A stretch of 35,989 bases of DNA from a virus: IMG/VR virus record IMGVR_UViG_3300042541_001125, positions 1-35,989 of that record. One strand, written 5' to 3'. The translations under genes were made by a program, and so were the position numbers. The notes beneath the pieces are model-generated. The model was not told the origin of the DNA, did no database searches, and saw only the letters and a program-made list of their open reading frames with translations. Below are positions 1 to 7,775 of this stretch, piece after piece (positions within the stretch are counted from its first letter, which is position 1; every line of letters starts with the position of its first letter).

Positions 1-496
1 ATTCTTCTTGTAAAGCAATCATTGGTTCAGAAACTTGAAGTCTATGGTCTTTAGTATAATAGTTCTTTACATCAGTTTCATCAAGGAACAATACAGTCAT
101 TTCCATATCTCTTTCAATTGACGAATCTATACCATAAAGTGTTTCACTATGATTTTCAAGCAACCACACTAAAGGTGTCTTATTCAGTAAGTTATTGTCT
201 TTTTTAGCAAACTCTATATTAGTAGCTAACTTTGTTCCAGTAATTACAAATGGTAACGGACAATGTACCGATTTCACGAGTGTAGCACTTTCTATTTCAA
301 AGTACGTGTCCTTCACTACATTAGTTACAACAGATGAAGCATCTGCATCACTAGCGGTTTTACCAAAAATAATTTTACCTACACGAATCCATTTAGTGTT
401 ACAAGTATAAAATCTTTTGTTAGAATAAGAATTAACTTCAATCGAAGTATCAATCTTACCTACTATTTCTTCAAATAAAACACTAATATCTCTCAT
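1..496 (-). CDS. Probable head-tail junction (neck) protein, 3' end cut by the window
   Basis: The frame is open from an ATG at 496 to the window edge, giving 165 codons and no stop. The start codon overlaps the stop of the upstream connector gene in an ATGA, so the two are translationally coupled. I do not recognise the family from sequence; the protein is mixed alpha/beta with no membrane segment or signal peptide. Its role is inferred from position: it follows prohead protease and a connector-like protein in the same operon, where phages of this type encode neck or head-completion proteins. A non-structural function cannot be excluded. Confidence 0.7.
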   Translation of the reverse strand, partial: MRDISVLFEEIVGKIDTSIEVNSYSNKRFYTCNTKWIRVGKIIFGKTASDADASSVVTNVVKDTYFEIESATLVKSVHCPLPFVITGTKLATNIEFAKKDNNLLNKTPLVWLLENHSETLYGIDSSIERDMEMTVLFLDETDVKNYYTKDHRLQVSEPMIALQEE

Positions 497-996
497 ATCC
501 AATAAGCATATTGTTTCATGTATCCTCTAAAGTCTGGATAAGTACCTAATGTTTGCATTATATAATCTTGAATAGCACGATAAGTCTTTACAGATTCATT
601 GTAACGCAAATATATAGGTGTGTGCGCAGAAATAGGTGTAGAATTTTCAGTAGACTGTTTAACAACTCCTATAGGTGTAGTTTGAGTAACAGAATCCTTC
701 ATGTATTCAAAATAGATGAATCCTAAGAGCATATCTTTCATTCCTTTAGAGATAATAAGTCTAATATCCATTTCTTCCTTAAAGGGATTAAATATCTTAG
801 TAAACTTTGCTGTAACTGGTACGTTACTAACATTCAAGTCTGCTATAAACTGATTGTACAGTTTAATCCCTAACAATTCAGACAAATAAATATCTTCATA
901 CCTATCTATATACGACTGGATATTAGTATTCGCATACATTCCAGTAGAAAGTGCGAACTTGCCAGTAAAATCACTAATCGTTACAAACAACCCCAT
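493..996 (-). CDS. Head-tail connector-like protein (DUF6712-like)
   Basis: A 167-residue, mostly helical protein. The segment YIDRYEDIYLSELLG (about residues 29-43), the MLLGFIYFEYMKD segment (about 90-102) and the final YPDFRGYMKQ resemble the DUF6712 family found beside capsid genes of Bacteroidota phages, which is thought to act like the gp6 ring of HK97 at the portal exit. The family assignment is from memory of its pattern, not a search. The gene overlaps its upstream neighbour by 23 bases and its stop overlaps the next start (ATGA), so it sits inside a coupled head operon. Confidence 0.7.
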   Translation of the reverse strand: MGLFVTISDFTGKFALSTGMYANTNIQSYIDRYEDIYLSELLGIKLYNQFIADLNVSNVPVTAKFTKIFNPFKEEMDIRLIISKGMKDMLLGFIYFEYMKDSVTQTTPIGVVKQSTENSTPISAHTPIYLRYNESVKTYRAIQDYIMQTLGTYPDFRGYMKQYAYWI

Positions 997-1165
997 AACC
1001 TTGCTCTAAAAAAATATTTGCGTGTTCACCAGAAATAACTTCAATCACACCTTCATGATGATATGGTGCTTTATTATTAAATGAAAACTTTACTAATTCG
1101 TGGTTTTCAAACTTTTCGTTTAAAACAACTTTAGCTTCTTTAGTAGTGCGTTTTACTTTTTCCAT
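974..1165 (-). CDS. Small protein of the head operon, function unknown
   Basis: A 63-residue protein that starts at ATG 1165, two bases after the prohead protease stop, and overlaps the connector gene by 23 bases. The N-terminus is basic (EKVKRTTKEAK). The rest looks like a small beta-rich fold with a HHEG motif and ends GYGVVCND. Its place between protease and connector suggests a minor head or head-completion part, but I cannot assign a family. Confidence 0.65.
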   Translation of the reverse strand: MEKVKRTTKEAKVVLNEKFENHELVKFSFNNKAPYHHEGVIEVISGEHANIFLEQGYGVVCND

Positions 1166-1167
1166 GA

Positions 1168-1932
1168 TTATTTAATATTAGTTACAACTTTACTCCAATC
1201 AAAAGATTTTTCTTCTTCTGTAGGTTCAATTATTTTTTTAACGTCCATTGCTTCGATATTCATACTTGCAATTTCAGAAAGTTGTGCAGTTAAAAACTTA
1301 TGTCTCATTTCAAGTGAATATAAACTATCATCAGTACGACTTCCATTTCCTAACGCTTTAACGATAGTATCCATTTCTTTTGTGATAGTAGTGATAATCT
1401 TAGTTTTTTCTTCTGATTTACCAACTTCTAATACTGGAGTCATTTCGTTAGCACCAAATGTTACTGCTGAACCTTCCCAAAGTGCTACCTCTGAAACTAA
1501 GTAATATCCACCACCATCTTTGGCTTCGTCTTCAATCCACTTAATCTTATCAGCTAAATATTTAAAACCAATAGAATGCTCACGAATAATTCCATCTTGA
1601 TAATCGCATAAAGCATCGTTACCTAAAGTAGAACTTCCAAGTTCACCTACAGCATATAATCCGTTTTCGTCTTCCTTAAGTTCAACGAACTTTCCTATTT
1701 GTATTTTCCAATCATGGTGTCTTAGGAAAGCAATTTTTCTATTTGAAGAAGAATCACAACCTCTTTCTTGTAAAGATTTAGAAAAAGCACCTTTTACAAT
1801 CATATCTTGGTCGGAATCAATGTTCCCAAAATGCGCTAAATACATTGCTACCTTACGTGATTTAGCATCAACATCCTTAATTTCTAAAGAATGTGATTTA
1901 ATTTTATAGGTAGAATTAAGTTTATTATTCAT
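1168..1932 (-). CDS. HK97-family prohead maturation protease (U35)
   Basis: This 254-residue serine protease would cleave the N-terminal delta domain of the capsid protein inside the prohead. Motifs in order: VKGAFSKSL (about 47-54), the catalytic histidine region LRHHDWKIQIG (70-80), the serine motif REHSIGF (117-123, Ser120) and the LWEGSAVTFGANEMTP strand (151-166) that usually follows it. Length and motif spacing fit the family. It is divergent from the portal gene, and a TACATTTG promoter element on its own strand ends 20 bases before its ATG. The likely substrate is the capsid protein at the right end of the window. Confidence 0.93.
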   Translation of the reverse strand: MNNKLNSTYKIKSHSLEIKDVDAKSRKVAMYLAHFGNIDSDQDMIVKGAFSKSLQERGCDSSSNRKIAFLRHHDWKIQIGKFVELKEDENGLYAVGELGSSTLGNDALCDYQDGIIREHSIGFKYLADKIKWIEDEAKDGGGYYLVSEVALWEGSAVTFGANEMTPVLEVGKSEEKTKIITTITKEMDTIVKALGNGSRTDDSLYSLEMRHKFLTAQLSEIASMNIEAMDVKKIIEPTEEEKSFDWSKVVTNIK

Positions 1933-1939
1933 ATTTACT

Positions 1940-1960
1940 TAAATTTGTTGTACAAATGTA
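1940..1960. promoter_or_regulatory. Divergent promoter pair between protease and portal
   Basis: Two matches to the Bacteroidota -7 element TAnnTTTG lie within 21 bases. TAAATTTG on the plus strand (1940-1947) is 24 bases before the portal ATG. TACATTTG on the minus strand (1953-1960) is 20 bases before the protease ATG. Neither has a clear TTG box about 19 bases upstream. The elements face outward past each other, so each transcript would start inside or next to the other promoter, and polymerases would compete for the site. Confidence 0.5.
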
Positions 1961-1971
1961 AAAAAATTATT

Positions 1972-3201
1972 ATGAGTAACCCTTCTTTTTGGAATGCTTT
2001 TTTCGGAACACCTATAAATAATAATCAACTTAGGGAAATAAATACCCTATTAGATACAAATAGAGCATATCAACACGACTTCTATGGTAAGAAAGTGCCT
2101 ATCTGGATGAATACTGAAAAACCATTTCAAGCATACGTTGAAATACCAGAATTAAGAACTGTTGTCGATAAAAAGGCTCAAATGCTTTCTCAAGGTCGTC
2201 CAAGACTTGTAAAAGATGACGGAACGGAAGTAGAAAAACATTGGGTACTTGATTTGATTAAGAATCCTAATCCAATGCAAACTTGGCAAGACGTAATGTA
2301 TTCTATATCCGTTAACGATAGTTTATTTTCAACTGCTTTATGTTATGCGCCAAGAAGAAGTTTTGGAATAGTTAATTTATTTGTTCCACTTGCTAGACAT
2401 AAGGTTCAAATCAATACTTCTGGAAGAACTTTAAAACAAATGGATAAAGGTGGTCTTATAAAAGATTACACTTATAACTATGAAGGTGAAAAACCAGAAA
2501 CATTATTAAATGAAGAAGTAGTTATTATTCAAACTACGGATGGTGTTAATATTTTAGATTCTGTATCAAGAATTGAATCTTTAAAGTTTCCGTTATCTAA
2601 TATTAAGGCACAATACAATAAACGTAACATACTTTTAGAGAATATTGGTGCTATTGGTATCTTATCTGCCTCAAACTCTGATTTAGGTGGTGCTTTACCA
2701 ATGAGTCCAGAAGAAAAAGAACAAATACGTAAGGATTGGTACAATCGTTCTAAAGACGAAATTATTATTTCTGAAAACGATGTTAAATGGACACCAATGT
2801 CTTATCCTACTAAGGATTTAATGTTATTTGATGAACTTAAAGCTGATAAACTTGCTATTATAGATGCTTTTGGTCTTAACTACTATATTTTCTCTAATGA
2901 AAGTGGTTCGACTTACTCTAACGTGAATTATGGTGAAAGATTATGTTATACTTCTACTATCATTCCAGAAGCTGAAAGAATTTATAATAACATTACTGAA
3001 CAATTAGGATTAGACAAAGAAGGGTTGAGATTAGTTGCTGATTATACTCATTTACCAGTTCTACAGAATGATATACTTCAAGAAAGTCAATCTATAGATT
3101 ACAGAGCATCTGCTTTAATCAAAATAGAAAATGAAATAGGAATTACTTTAACTGATGATGAAAAAAAGATATTCCTTGGATTGAAAAAAGGAATTAAATA
3201 G
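1972..3201 (+). CDS. Portal protein, HK97 family
   Basis: This 409-residue protein would form the dodecameric ring at one head vertex through which DNA is packaged and ejected and to which the tail joins. The sequence has the portal features: an N-terminal FWNAFFG segment, LLDTNRAYQHDFYGKKVPIW, a central beta-rich wing, RIESLKFPLSNIKAQYNKRN (about residues 200-219, the stem and crown approach) and a late DAFGLNYYIFSNESGSTYSN loop. I chose ATG 1972 over an upstream in-frame TTG at 1945, because that TTG lies inside the promoter element. It is the only plus-strand gene of the window, with its own promoter and terminator. Confidence 0.9.
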   Translation: MSNPSFWNAFFGTPINNNQLREINTLLDTNRAYQHDFYGKKVPIWMNTEKPFQAYVEIPELRTVVDKKAQMLSQGRPRLVKDDGTEVEKHWVLDLIKNPNPMQTWQDVMYSISVNDSLFSTALCYAPRRSFGIVNLFVPLARHKVQINTSGRTLKQMDKGGLIKDYTYNYEGEKPETLLNEEVVIIQTTDGVNILDSVSRIESLKFPLSNIKAQYNKRNILLENIGAIGILSASNSDLGGALPMSPEEKEQIRKDWYNRSKDEIIISENDVKWTPMSYPTKDLMLFDELKADKLAIIDAFGLNYYIFSNESGSTYSNVNYGERLCYTSTIIPEAERIYNNITEQLGLDKEGLRLVADYTHLPVLQNDILQESQSIDYRASALIKIENEIGITLTDDEKKIFLGLKKGIK

Positions 3202-3225
3202 GTATCATACTACCTTTATTTTTAA

Positions 3226-3252
3226 GGCTCGACTAATAATCGGGTCTTTTTT
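3226..3252 (+). terminator. Rho-independent terminator of the portal gene
   Basis: The stem GGCTCGA (3226-3232) pairs with TCGGGTC (3240-3246) with two G-T wobbles and a 7-base loop. Six T residues follow (3247-3252). It lies 25 bases after the portal stop codon. Confidence 0.75.
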
Positions 3253-3258
3253 GTGCAT

Positions 3259-3297
3259 TAAAAAAGCCCTCAAGCCAAATAAATAGCGAGAGGGCTG
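3259..3297 (-). terminator. Rho-independent terminator of the terminase operon
   Basis: The inverted repeat AGCCCTC (3265-3271) and GAGGGCT (3290-3296) has A-tracts on both sides. Reading on the minus strand, the hairpin ends in TTTTTT (3265-3260). It blocks terminase transcripts from running antisense into the portal gene. The A run on the other side means it could also act as a backup in the plus direction. Confidence 0.8.
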
Positions 3298-3373
3298 AAA
3301 AAAGAATCAAAAGTAGTTAGCACCGAAAGAAAAGAAAGAAAAGCACTAATAACTGTGTAAATATACTCTTTTT

Positions 3374-4810
3374 TTATATATCAAGTCTTTTAAACAAAGA
3401 TTTAATTAACATTGACAATCCAGCTAAACAATCTGGAGCATCATCGTTTTTCATTTTACCTTCCTTACTAAAAGATAATAGGTTAGTCATAAACTGGTGA
3501 TAATCGTTGTTATTCTCATATTTTACGAAAACAAATGAGTTTATAATGGAAGCACTCTGCATTATAATTCTAGTCATTTTATTTTGAGTGTTGTGAACCT
3601 GCAATATTTTTGTCCTTGTAATTTTCTGTAAATTACGTGCATACATCGCTCCCATAGAATTACTTTCTACCCTACAATAAGACGTTCTATATCTATTTAG
3701 CTTTTCTGCAATTAAAGGAATAGTTACATCGGTGTTATTTTTATTAAAACAATAGTCTGCAATATAAATTGTACCATCAATGATAACAGCAAGCGCCATA
3801 GCCGTATAATCTGCTCCTTGGTCTGATACATCAACATAAGCAATACTTCCAGCGCTTCTACCTTTGATAAGATTAAAGTCTGCTTCACTAATAGTTCGTA
3901 AGTTAGAAAATAAACGACCTTTTAAATCGACTGGTTCTTGCATATACTCTGCACTCCAAATATCTGGATTGATTTTCTTACGGATCATCTTATATTGGTC
4001 TGTAGACATTACATCAGCACAAAAAGTTTCTTCATTTGCATCTAAAGCAGGAATAACAATAGATTCATCATAACTACCTTCTTGAAAATTCTTGCCTATA
4101 ACATCATTTGTACTCCATCTTGTGCCAATATCAATCTTAGCACACGTTCGTTCAAGACGTGAGTCGTGAGTACCTTCTTTCCATTGTAACACCCTATCAT
4201 TGGTAACATCGGATAGTGCATCCTCAATACCACGATACAAGTCATCGGTAATAGCAAGTTTTGTAGCACCAAAACCAATAATTGTTCCACCTACACCAGC
4301 ACCAAAGTAACCTACCTGACGAGATTGGTTAGTATTCCAACCATTAAGATTTGCTTTATCATTGGAAATAGTTACTTCTGGAAATACGGAGTTAAACTTT
4401 TCTGATTTTAACACTTGACGCACATCGTAAGAGAACTTTTGATATAGAGTTCCAGTACAAGTATTACGCATTACAGATTCAGAAGGATTCCTACCTAAAG
4501 TCCAAGCACAAAACAAAGTTGTTATATATGATTTTCCACCCCTTGGTGGTACTGATACAGATAAAGAGTTAATCTTACCTTCTTCGATTCTTTGGAATGC
4601 TCTAGCGACACGTTGCAAGAATTTACGTTTAAGAAAGAAATCTTTATCGTAGAACTTACAAAACTCCCAAAAGTCATCTTTACCTAACTTGGCTCTAAGA
4701 TGGTATTCCAGCGCTTTCCTCGCTTCTTCCTTCGTTGCTGTCTTCTGCTCCTTCTCCGAGGGCAAGTTCTTGTTCTCTAAAGTAGTCTGGTTCGTCATCG
4801 TCATCGTCAT
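3374..4810 (-). CDS. terL: Terminase large subunit (packaging ATPase and nuclease)
   Basis: A 478-residue motor that translocates DNA into the prohead and cuts the concatemer. Walker A is SVPPRGGKS (about 86-94). Walker B is LAITDD (185-190). The ATPase coupling region includes IDIGTRWS (226-233). The C-terminal RNase H-like nuclease shows YVDVSD (Asp327), VESNSMG (381-387) and DDAPD (456-460). The start region is odd: ATG codons at 4810, 4804 and 4798 lie in a CATCGT repeat that is also read by the small-subunit gene, giving a 116-base overlap. No later Met precedes Walker A, so the overlap is probably real. Confidence 0.95.
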   Translation of the reverse strand: MTMTMTNQTTLENKNLPSEKEQKTATKEEARKALEYHLRAKLGKDDFWEFCKFYDKDFFLKRKFLQRVARAFQRIEEGKINSLSVSVPPRGGKSYITTLFCAWTLGRNPSESVMRNTCTGTLYQKFSYDVRQVLKSEKFNSVFPEVTISNDKANLNGWNTNQSRQVGYFGAGVGGTIIGFGATKLAITDDLYRGIEDALSDVTNDRVLQWKEGTHDSRLERTCAKIDIGTRWSTNDVIGKNFQEGSYDESIVIPALDANEETFCADVMSTDQYKMIRKKINPDIWSAEYMQEPVDLKGRLFSNLRTISEADFNLIKGRSAGSIAYVDVSDQGADYTAMALAVIIDGTIYIADYCFNKNNTDVTIPLIAEKLNRYRTSYCRVESNSMGAMYARNLQKITRTKILQVHNTQNKMTRIIMQSASIINSFVFVKYENNNDYHQFMTNLLSFSKEGKMKNDDAPDCLAGLSMLIKSLFKRLDI

Positions 4811-5387
4811 TTAATAGTGCTTTAATATCTTCTTCTGAAAAGTTACTAATATCAACTGTTACGTTTTTACTTTCAACTTCTTGTGCGTGTGGTTTATACG
4901 CATTATCCATCAATGCTTTATAGGCATTTACATCACCTTTGAGTGCTTTTTGTAAAATAGCTAGTGTCATTTGATATTCTATAGGAATATATGACTCAAT
5001 ACCTGTAATAGGATCTTTTCCCCATCGTGTAGCTTCTAAAATAGCACGAACTACTGTACTTCTATTTAATCTGCCTTTAGGTCTACCACCAAGGTTTCTT
5101 TTAGGTACATCAGTTTGTTCAACTTCTATAGGTTCATCTTTTTTAGTAACATCGTCTGGTTTAGGTACTTTTAGTGGATAAAGTGCTTCTTTTACCTCTT
5201 TTTCGCTGTATTTGTTCCTAAATTGTACTTTTTCGATGAAAGAAAGTCCTTCATCACCTCGTTTTTTAGGTTTTATAACATATTTACCACGTTTAGTACC
5301 AGCTTTTACACCTCTTGGCTCTGCCTTTTTCTTTCTTGGTCTTGTAACCTTAGGTTTTTTAGGTTCAGATTCTTCGTTTTGTTCCAT
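4695..5387 (-). CDS. terS: Terminase small subunit
   Basis: A 230-residue DNA-recognition subunit of the packaging motor. The N-terminus is very basic (PKKPKVTRPRKKK). A GGRPKGRLNRSTVVRAILEA segment (about 100-119) matches the DNA-binding start common in terminase small subunits of this type. MDNAYKPHAQEV (about 160-171) matches the usual end of the oligomerisation core. The C-terminus is strongly acidic, with a run of five aspartates coded by the same hexamer repeat that holds the large-subunit start. Its ATG overlaps the upstream stop (TAATG). Order and overlap with the ATPase gene support the assignment. Confidence 0.85.
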   Translation of the reverse strand: MEQNEESEPKKPKVTRPRKKKAEPRGVKAGTKRGKYVIKPKKRGDEGLSFIEKVQFRNKYSEKEVKEALYPLKVPKPDDVTKKDEPIEVEQTDVPKRNLGGRPKGRLNRSTVVRAILEATRWGKDPITGIESYIPIEYQMTLAILQKALKGDVNAYKALMDNAYKPHAQEVESKNVTVDISNFSEEDIKALLNDDDDDEPDYFREQELALGEGAEDSNEGRSEESAGIPS

Positions 5388-5659
5388 TAGAATAAATCAA
5401 TTAATTTGTCTGCTTGAATAATATTCGTTTCGTATTTACCTCTGCCAGATTTAGTTTTCAATCCAAGGTTAAACTTTTCACGAATTAACTCGTCTTGTTC
5501 TTCGTTGGTACATATTACTATAAAGTGTGAACGCTGTTCTGTAGGTGTTTCTTGTGGTTCAAACATATTATCGAATGAATCAAAGTTTAAAGCATCTAAC
5601 TGAATATCTAAGTTCAATTCATCTAGTGAAAAACTACCAAAACTTAAATCACCTTCCAT
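5387..5659 (-). CDS. Small acidic protein before the terminase, function unknown
   Basis: A 90-residue protein read from ATG 5659. A longer frame from a TTG at 5701 exists but would overlap the upstream gene by 58 bases. The first half is acidic and rich in Leu and Phe (LNLDIQLDALNFDSFDNMF). The second half, HFIVICTNEEQDELIREKF, is a beta-alpha unit like that seen at the C-terminal ends of ParB-type or phage DNA-modification proteins. Its stop overlaps the small terminase start (TAATG). It may be an accessory packaging or DNA-binding factor; this is only positional inference. Confidence 0.65.
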   Translation of the reverse strand: MEGDLSFGSFSLDELNLDIQLDALNFDSFDNMFEPQETPTEQRSHFIVICTNEEQDELIREKFNLGLKTKSGRGKYETNIIQADKLIDLF

Positions 5660-5871
5660 AGTTTCAATGCAATTATTACGATTAACCACAACATGAAGCA
5701 AGAGGTCACGATAACCTCGAACCTCTTGTCTTTCTTTTGTTGTTTACGAACTTTAGTGTTATGTATTTCAACAATCTTAGTGCGTTTCTTTGGGTCTTTA
5801 AAATCACGCTTTAATTGTCTTTTTTGGTTTCTAGCGTAACTCATAACGTAGTTTTTTAGCTTTTTCATCAT
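5644..5871 (-). CDS. Small basic protein with one C-terminal membrane helix
   Basis: Up to 75 residues. The first 48 are highly basic (KKRTK, KVRKQQKKDKR) and the last 24 form a hydrophobic helix (VIVTSCFMLWLIVIIALKLW). This is a tail-anchored layout with the basic part probably in the cytoplasm. ATG codons at 5871, 5868 and 5844 are possible; 5844 would leave a 14-base overlap with the upstream gene, as elsewhere in this genome. An 8-base inverted repeat (5699-5728) lies inside it. Function unknown. Confidence 0.6.
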   Translation of the reverse strand: MMKKLKNYVMSYARNQKRQLKRDFKDPKKRTKIVEIHNTKVRKQQKKDKRFEVIVTSCFMLWLIVIIALKLWKVI

Positions 5872-6430
5872 ACCACCGAGCTTTCTCTAATTCACGTTCT
5901 ATAGGTTGGTCTGGTTTTGTTCCTGCTCTCATTCTATATTTAAAAGCCGTCATTTCACAATGCGTAATTAATGCTTCTGTACCCCAAAGTAGTTTCATCA
6001 TGTCAATAACTTCCATACTACCACGTTTGTAGTGTTCTGGATTCACGAAGTCGTATTCCTCTTTTTGGTCTAAGTTGTTAAGTTCATCTAGTTTTTCAGT
6101 TATTTTATCTGCTTTATCTTTACTCATTGTTCTAAAAAATTCAGTTGTGAAAGTATCTACACCTTCAATTTTACCACCACTCTTACATTGCATTATCTGA
6201 CCTAAGAAACTTTCGTAATCATCACCTAAAAAATGGTAGAATTTAACTACAAAGTTTTCTGACTCTAATAAATCTCCGCATTTAGGTTCAAACCTTCTAT
6301 ACCATGCTTTAAAGTCTTCCATAGGTAAACAATGTTTATCATTGCCAGCTTGAAGACCTACAAAATCATCAGAAGTGTAGCCCATGAATCCATAGACTAC
6401 ACCACTCTCTTTATGTTGATATGTTATCAT
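5831..6430 (-). CDS. DUF3310-containing protein
   Basis: A 199-residue protein with two parts. The N-terminal 120 residues (YQHKESGVVYGFMGY and onward) I do not recognise. The C-terminal part, from VNPEHYKRGSMEVIDMM through HCEMTAFKYRMRAGTKP to ELEKARWYDEKAKKL, is a clear DUF3310 domain, a short helical domain common in phages and sometimes linked to nucleotide metabolism. It follows a MazG-like gene whose stop overlaps its start, which fits a role in the nucleotide pool, but the activity of DUF3310 is not established. Confidence 0.85.
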   Translation of the reverse strand: MITYQHKESGVVYGFMGYTSDDFVGLQAGNDKHCLPMEDFKAWYRRFEPKCGDLLESENFVVKFYHFLGDDYESFLGQIMQCKSGGKIEGVDTFTTEFFRTMSKDKADKITEKLDELNNLDQKEEYDFVNPEHYKRGSMEVIDMMKLLWGTEALITHCEMTAFKYRMRAGTKPDQPIERELEKARWYDEKAKKLRYELR

Positions 6431-6717
6431 TAGTCCTTTATAAAAGTTCCGTTAATAGTTTTACCAGTTCGGTTTTTAATTTCTTGATAAGCAATTTCTT
6501 CACACTCGTCAATATCAAAACCTAATTGTTCAGCAAGTATTGTAATAACAACTTTTATATCTCCAAGTGCGTCAATCTGCTCTATTTTGTTTCCTTTAAG
6601 GATTGCGTTAGCTAACTCCCCAACTTCTTCGCTTAGTTTCATGAATTGTTGAGGTGCTAACTCTGGATTCAATAATCCTTTTGGCTCTCCCCATGCAAGT
6701 ATCTCTTCTTTTCTCAT
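6430..6717 (-). CDS. MazG-like nucleotide pyrophosphohydrolase
   Basis: A 95-residue all-alpha NTP pyrophosphatase. The metal-binding signature is present: EEVGE (Glu30, Glu31, Glu34) followed by DALGD (49-53). Such phage enzymes hydrolyse NTPs or (p)ppGpp-like nucleotides to NMP and pyrophosphate, cleaning the pool or damping host stress signalling. The size is that of a single MazG-type domain, and the enzyme would act as a dimer or tetramer in the cytoplasm. It is in the operon with the ssDNA-binding-like protein and DUF3310. Confidence 0.85.
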   Translation of the reverse strand: MRKEEILAWGEPKGLLNPELAPQQFMKLSEEVGELANAILKGNKIEQIDALGDIKVVITILAEQLGFDIDECEEIAYQEIKNRTGKTINGTFIKD

Positions 6718-6722
6718 TTCTT

Positions 6723-6848
6723 TTAATTTAAATCGTCATTTAACATATTCATTTCCCTTCTTAACTTTCTATAGAAGTTGAACACTCCTTTTCTATTCTC
6801 ACGAAAATCCCATCTAATAGAGAATAGTTCACTCTTAGAATATTTCAC
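6723..6848 (-). CDS. Very small basic protein (41 aa), GTG start
   Basis: A 41-codon frame starts at GTG 6848, which shares its G with the stop codon of the upstream membrane protein (TAGTG), a layout typical of coupled translation. The product starts KYSKSELFSIRWDF, carries a basic middle (RENRKGVFNFYRKLRRE) and ends acidic (NDDLN). It fills what would otherwise be a 130-base gap in a tightly packed operon. No family is recognised. An ATG inside it (6752) would leave too little to encode a protein. Confidence 0.55.
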   Translation of the reverse strand: MKYSKSELFSIRWDFRENRKGVFNFYRKLRREMNMLNDDLN

Positions 6849-7069
6849 TAGAATATCAATTTAAAGATTAATAACACAACCAAAGCAAATGCTACTCTGA
6901 TTACACTTTCTACTATAGCACTATTATTTCTTAACCATTGCATAAGTGATTCAGTCTTTAACCAAACAAATGGTACAACTACTAATCTATCTGCAACGAA
7001 TACAGAAAACATTATCGGCATCAATAAGACACCGATAAATAATTTAAAACCTTTCTTAATCTTTTCCAT
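6848..7069 (-). CDS. Small inner-membrane protein, two helices
   Basis: A 73-residue protein from ATG 7069; a GTG two codons upstream is less likely. Two hydrophobic stretches are visible, LFIGVLLMPIMFSVFVADRL near the N-terminus and VIRVAFALVVLLIFKLIF at the C-terminus, joined by a short loop with LKTESLMQWLRNNS. It overlaps the upstream gene by 14 bases. Being far from the lysis genes, it is more likely a host-interaction or membrane-association factor than a holin, but the holin option stays open. Confidence 0.6.
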   Translation of the reverse strand: MEKIKKGFKLFIGVLLMPIMFSVFVADRLVVVPFVWLKTESLMQWLRNNSAIVESVIRVAFALVVLLIFKLIF

Positions 7070-7283
7070 TATCACTTCTTAAAGAGGTTATATAATTAAT
7101 ATTTTCTCTACGTAAGAATACATCATTATCATCTGTATCATTAACCCATCTGAAATCGCCCATATCTTCAAACTGGTCTTCACTCATTATATCTTGAACA
7201 AACTTTCCAATTTCTACTGGAGAAATACAAACGATAACATCACCATCATTCATTACAATTCTATACTTATTTAAACTTTCCAT
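7056..7283 (-). CDS. Small acidic protein, function unknown
   Basis: A 75-residue protein, second in the operon after the ssDNA-binding-like gene. It has a beta-strand start (YRIVMNDGDVIVCISPVEIG), an acidic centre (MSEDQFEDMGDFRWVNDTDD) and a final strand (ENINYITSLRS). The layout looks like a small barrel or a DNA-mimic type protein, but no family is recognised. Confidence 0.6.
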   Translation of the reverse strand: MESLNKYRIVMNDGDVIVCISPVEIGKFVQDIMSEDQFEDMGDFRWVNDTDDNDVFLRRENINYITSLRSDNGKD

Positions 7284-7293
7284 AACTTACAGG

Positions 7294-7671
7294 TTAAAAT
7301 GGTAAATCATCATTAACTTCTTCTGCAATTGGCATAACACTTGCTTTAGGTTCAAAACCTTGTCCTTGTGAATTCTTTACAGCATTACTACCAACCTTAC
7401 TAATCTTCCATACATCTAGTGTATTAAAGAACTTACTCTCGCCTTTAGGATTAATCCATTCTCTACCATTAAGATTAAAACTAACCTCTACCTGATCACC
7501 AATAACCAAACTATCAATAAGATTACACTTATCTTGTGTCAACTGAAACATAATGTCTTGTGGATACATATTAGTATCATCAACAACTACAAACTCTCTC
7601 TTAGAGAACTTCTCACTAATCTGTAAAGTAGTTCCTACTACCTTAACCTTTCCTTTCATTACATAACTCAT
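7294..7671 (-). CDS. DUF3127-type OB-fold protein, probable ssDNA-binding protein
   Basis: A 125-residue protein. The first 100 residues follow a five-stranded OB pattern: GKVKVVGTTLQISEKFSKRE, then the IMFQLTQDKCNLID strand and helix, then GDQVEVSFNLNGREW. The region ending DVWKISKVG closes the barrel. This matches the Bacteroidota DUF3127 family. A flexible linker ends in NDDLPF, the acidic tip with Asp-Leu-Pro-Phe that SSB proteins use to recruit repair partners. It would coat ssDNA during phage replication and recombination. It is the first gene after the best promoter match of the window. Confidence 0.85.
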   Translation of the reverse strand: MSYVMKGKVKVVGTTLQISEKFSKREFVVVDDTNMYPQDIMFQLTQDKCNLIDSLVIGDQVEVSFNLNGREWINPKGESKFFNTLDVWKISKVGSNAVKNSQGQGFEPKASVMPIAEEVNDDLPF

Positions 7672-7695
7672 AATTCTATCTTTTTAATTATATCA

Positions 7696-7725
7696 CAAAG
7701 ATAACTTTTAAATATTTAAAAACAA
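7696..7725 (-). promoter_or_regulatory. Strong Bacteroidota-type promoter for the ssDNA-binding/terminase operon
   Basis: On the minus strand the sequence reads TTG (7725-7723), 19 bases, then TATCTTTG (7703-7696). Both boxes and the spacing agree with the Bacteroidota housekeeping promoter (TTG, about 19, TAnnTTTG). The gene start is 24 bases downstream. It would drive everything down to the terminator near 3260. Confidence 0.75.
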
Positions 7726-7775
7726 CACTTAATTTAAATAAACACAAAAATAATCTTTTTTGCATAACAAATAAT

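Noticed and set aside
7745-7752. Second promoter match TATTTTTG upstream of the ssDNA-binding gene
   Set aside because: The nearest TTG is 15 bases away and the gene is 73 bases downstream; the box at 7696 is far better.
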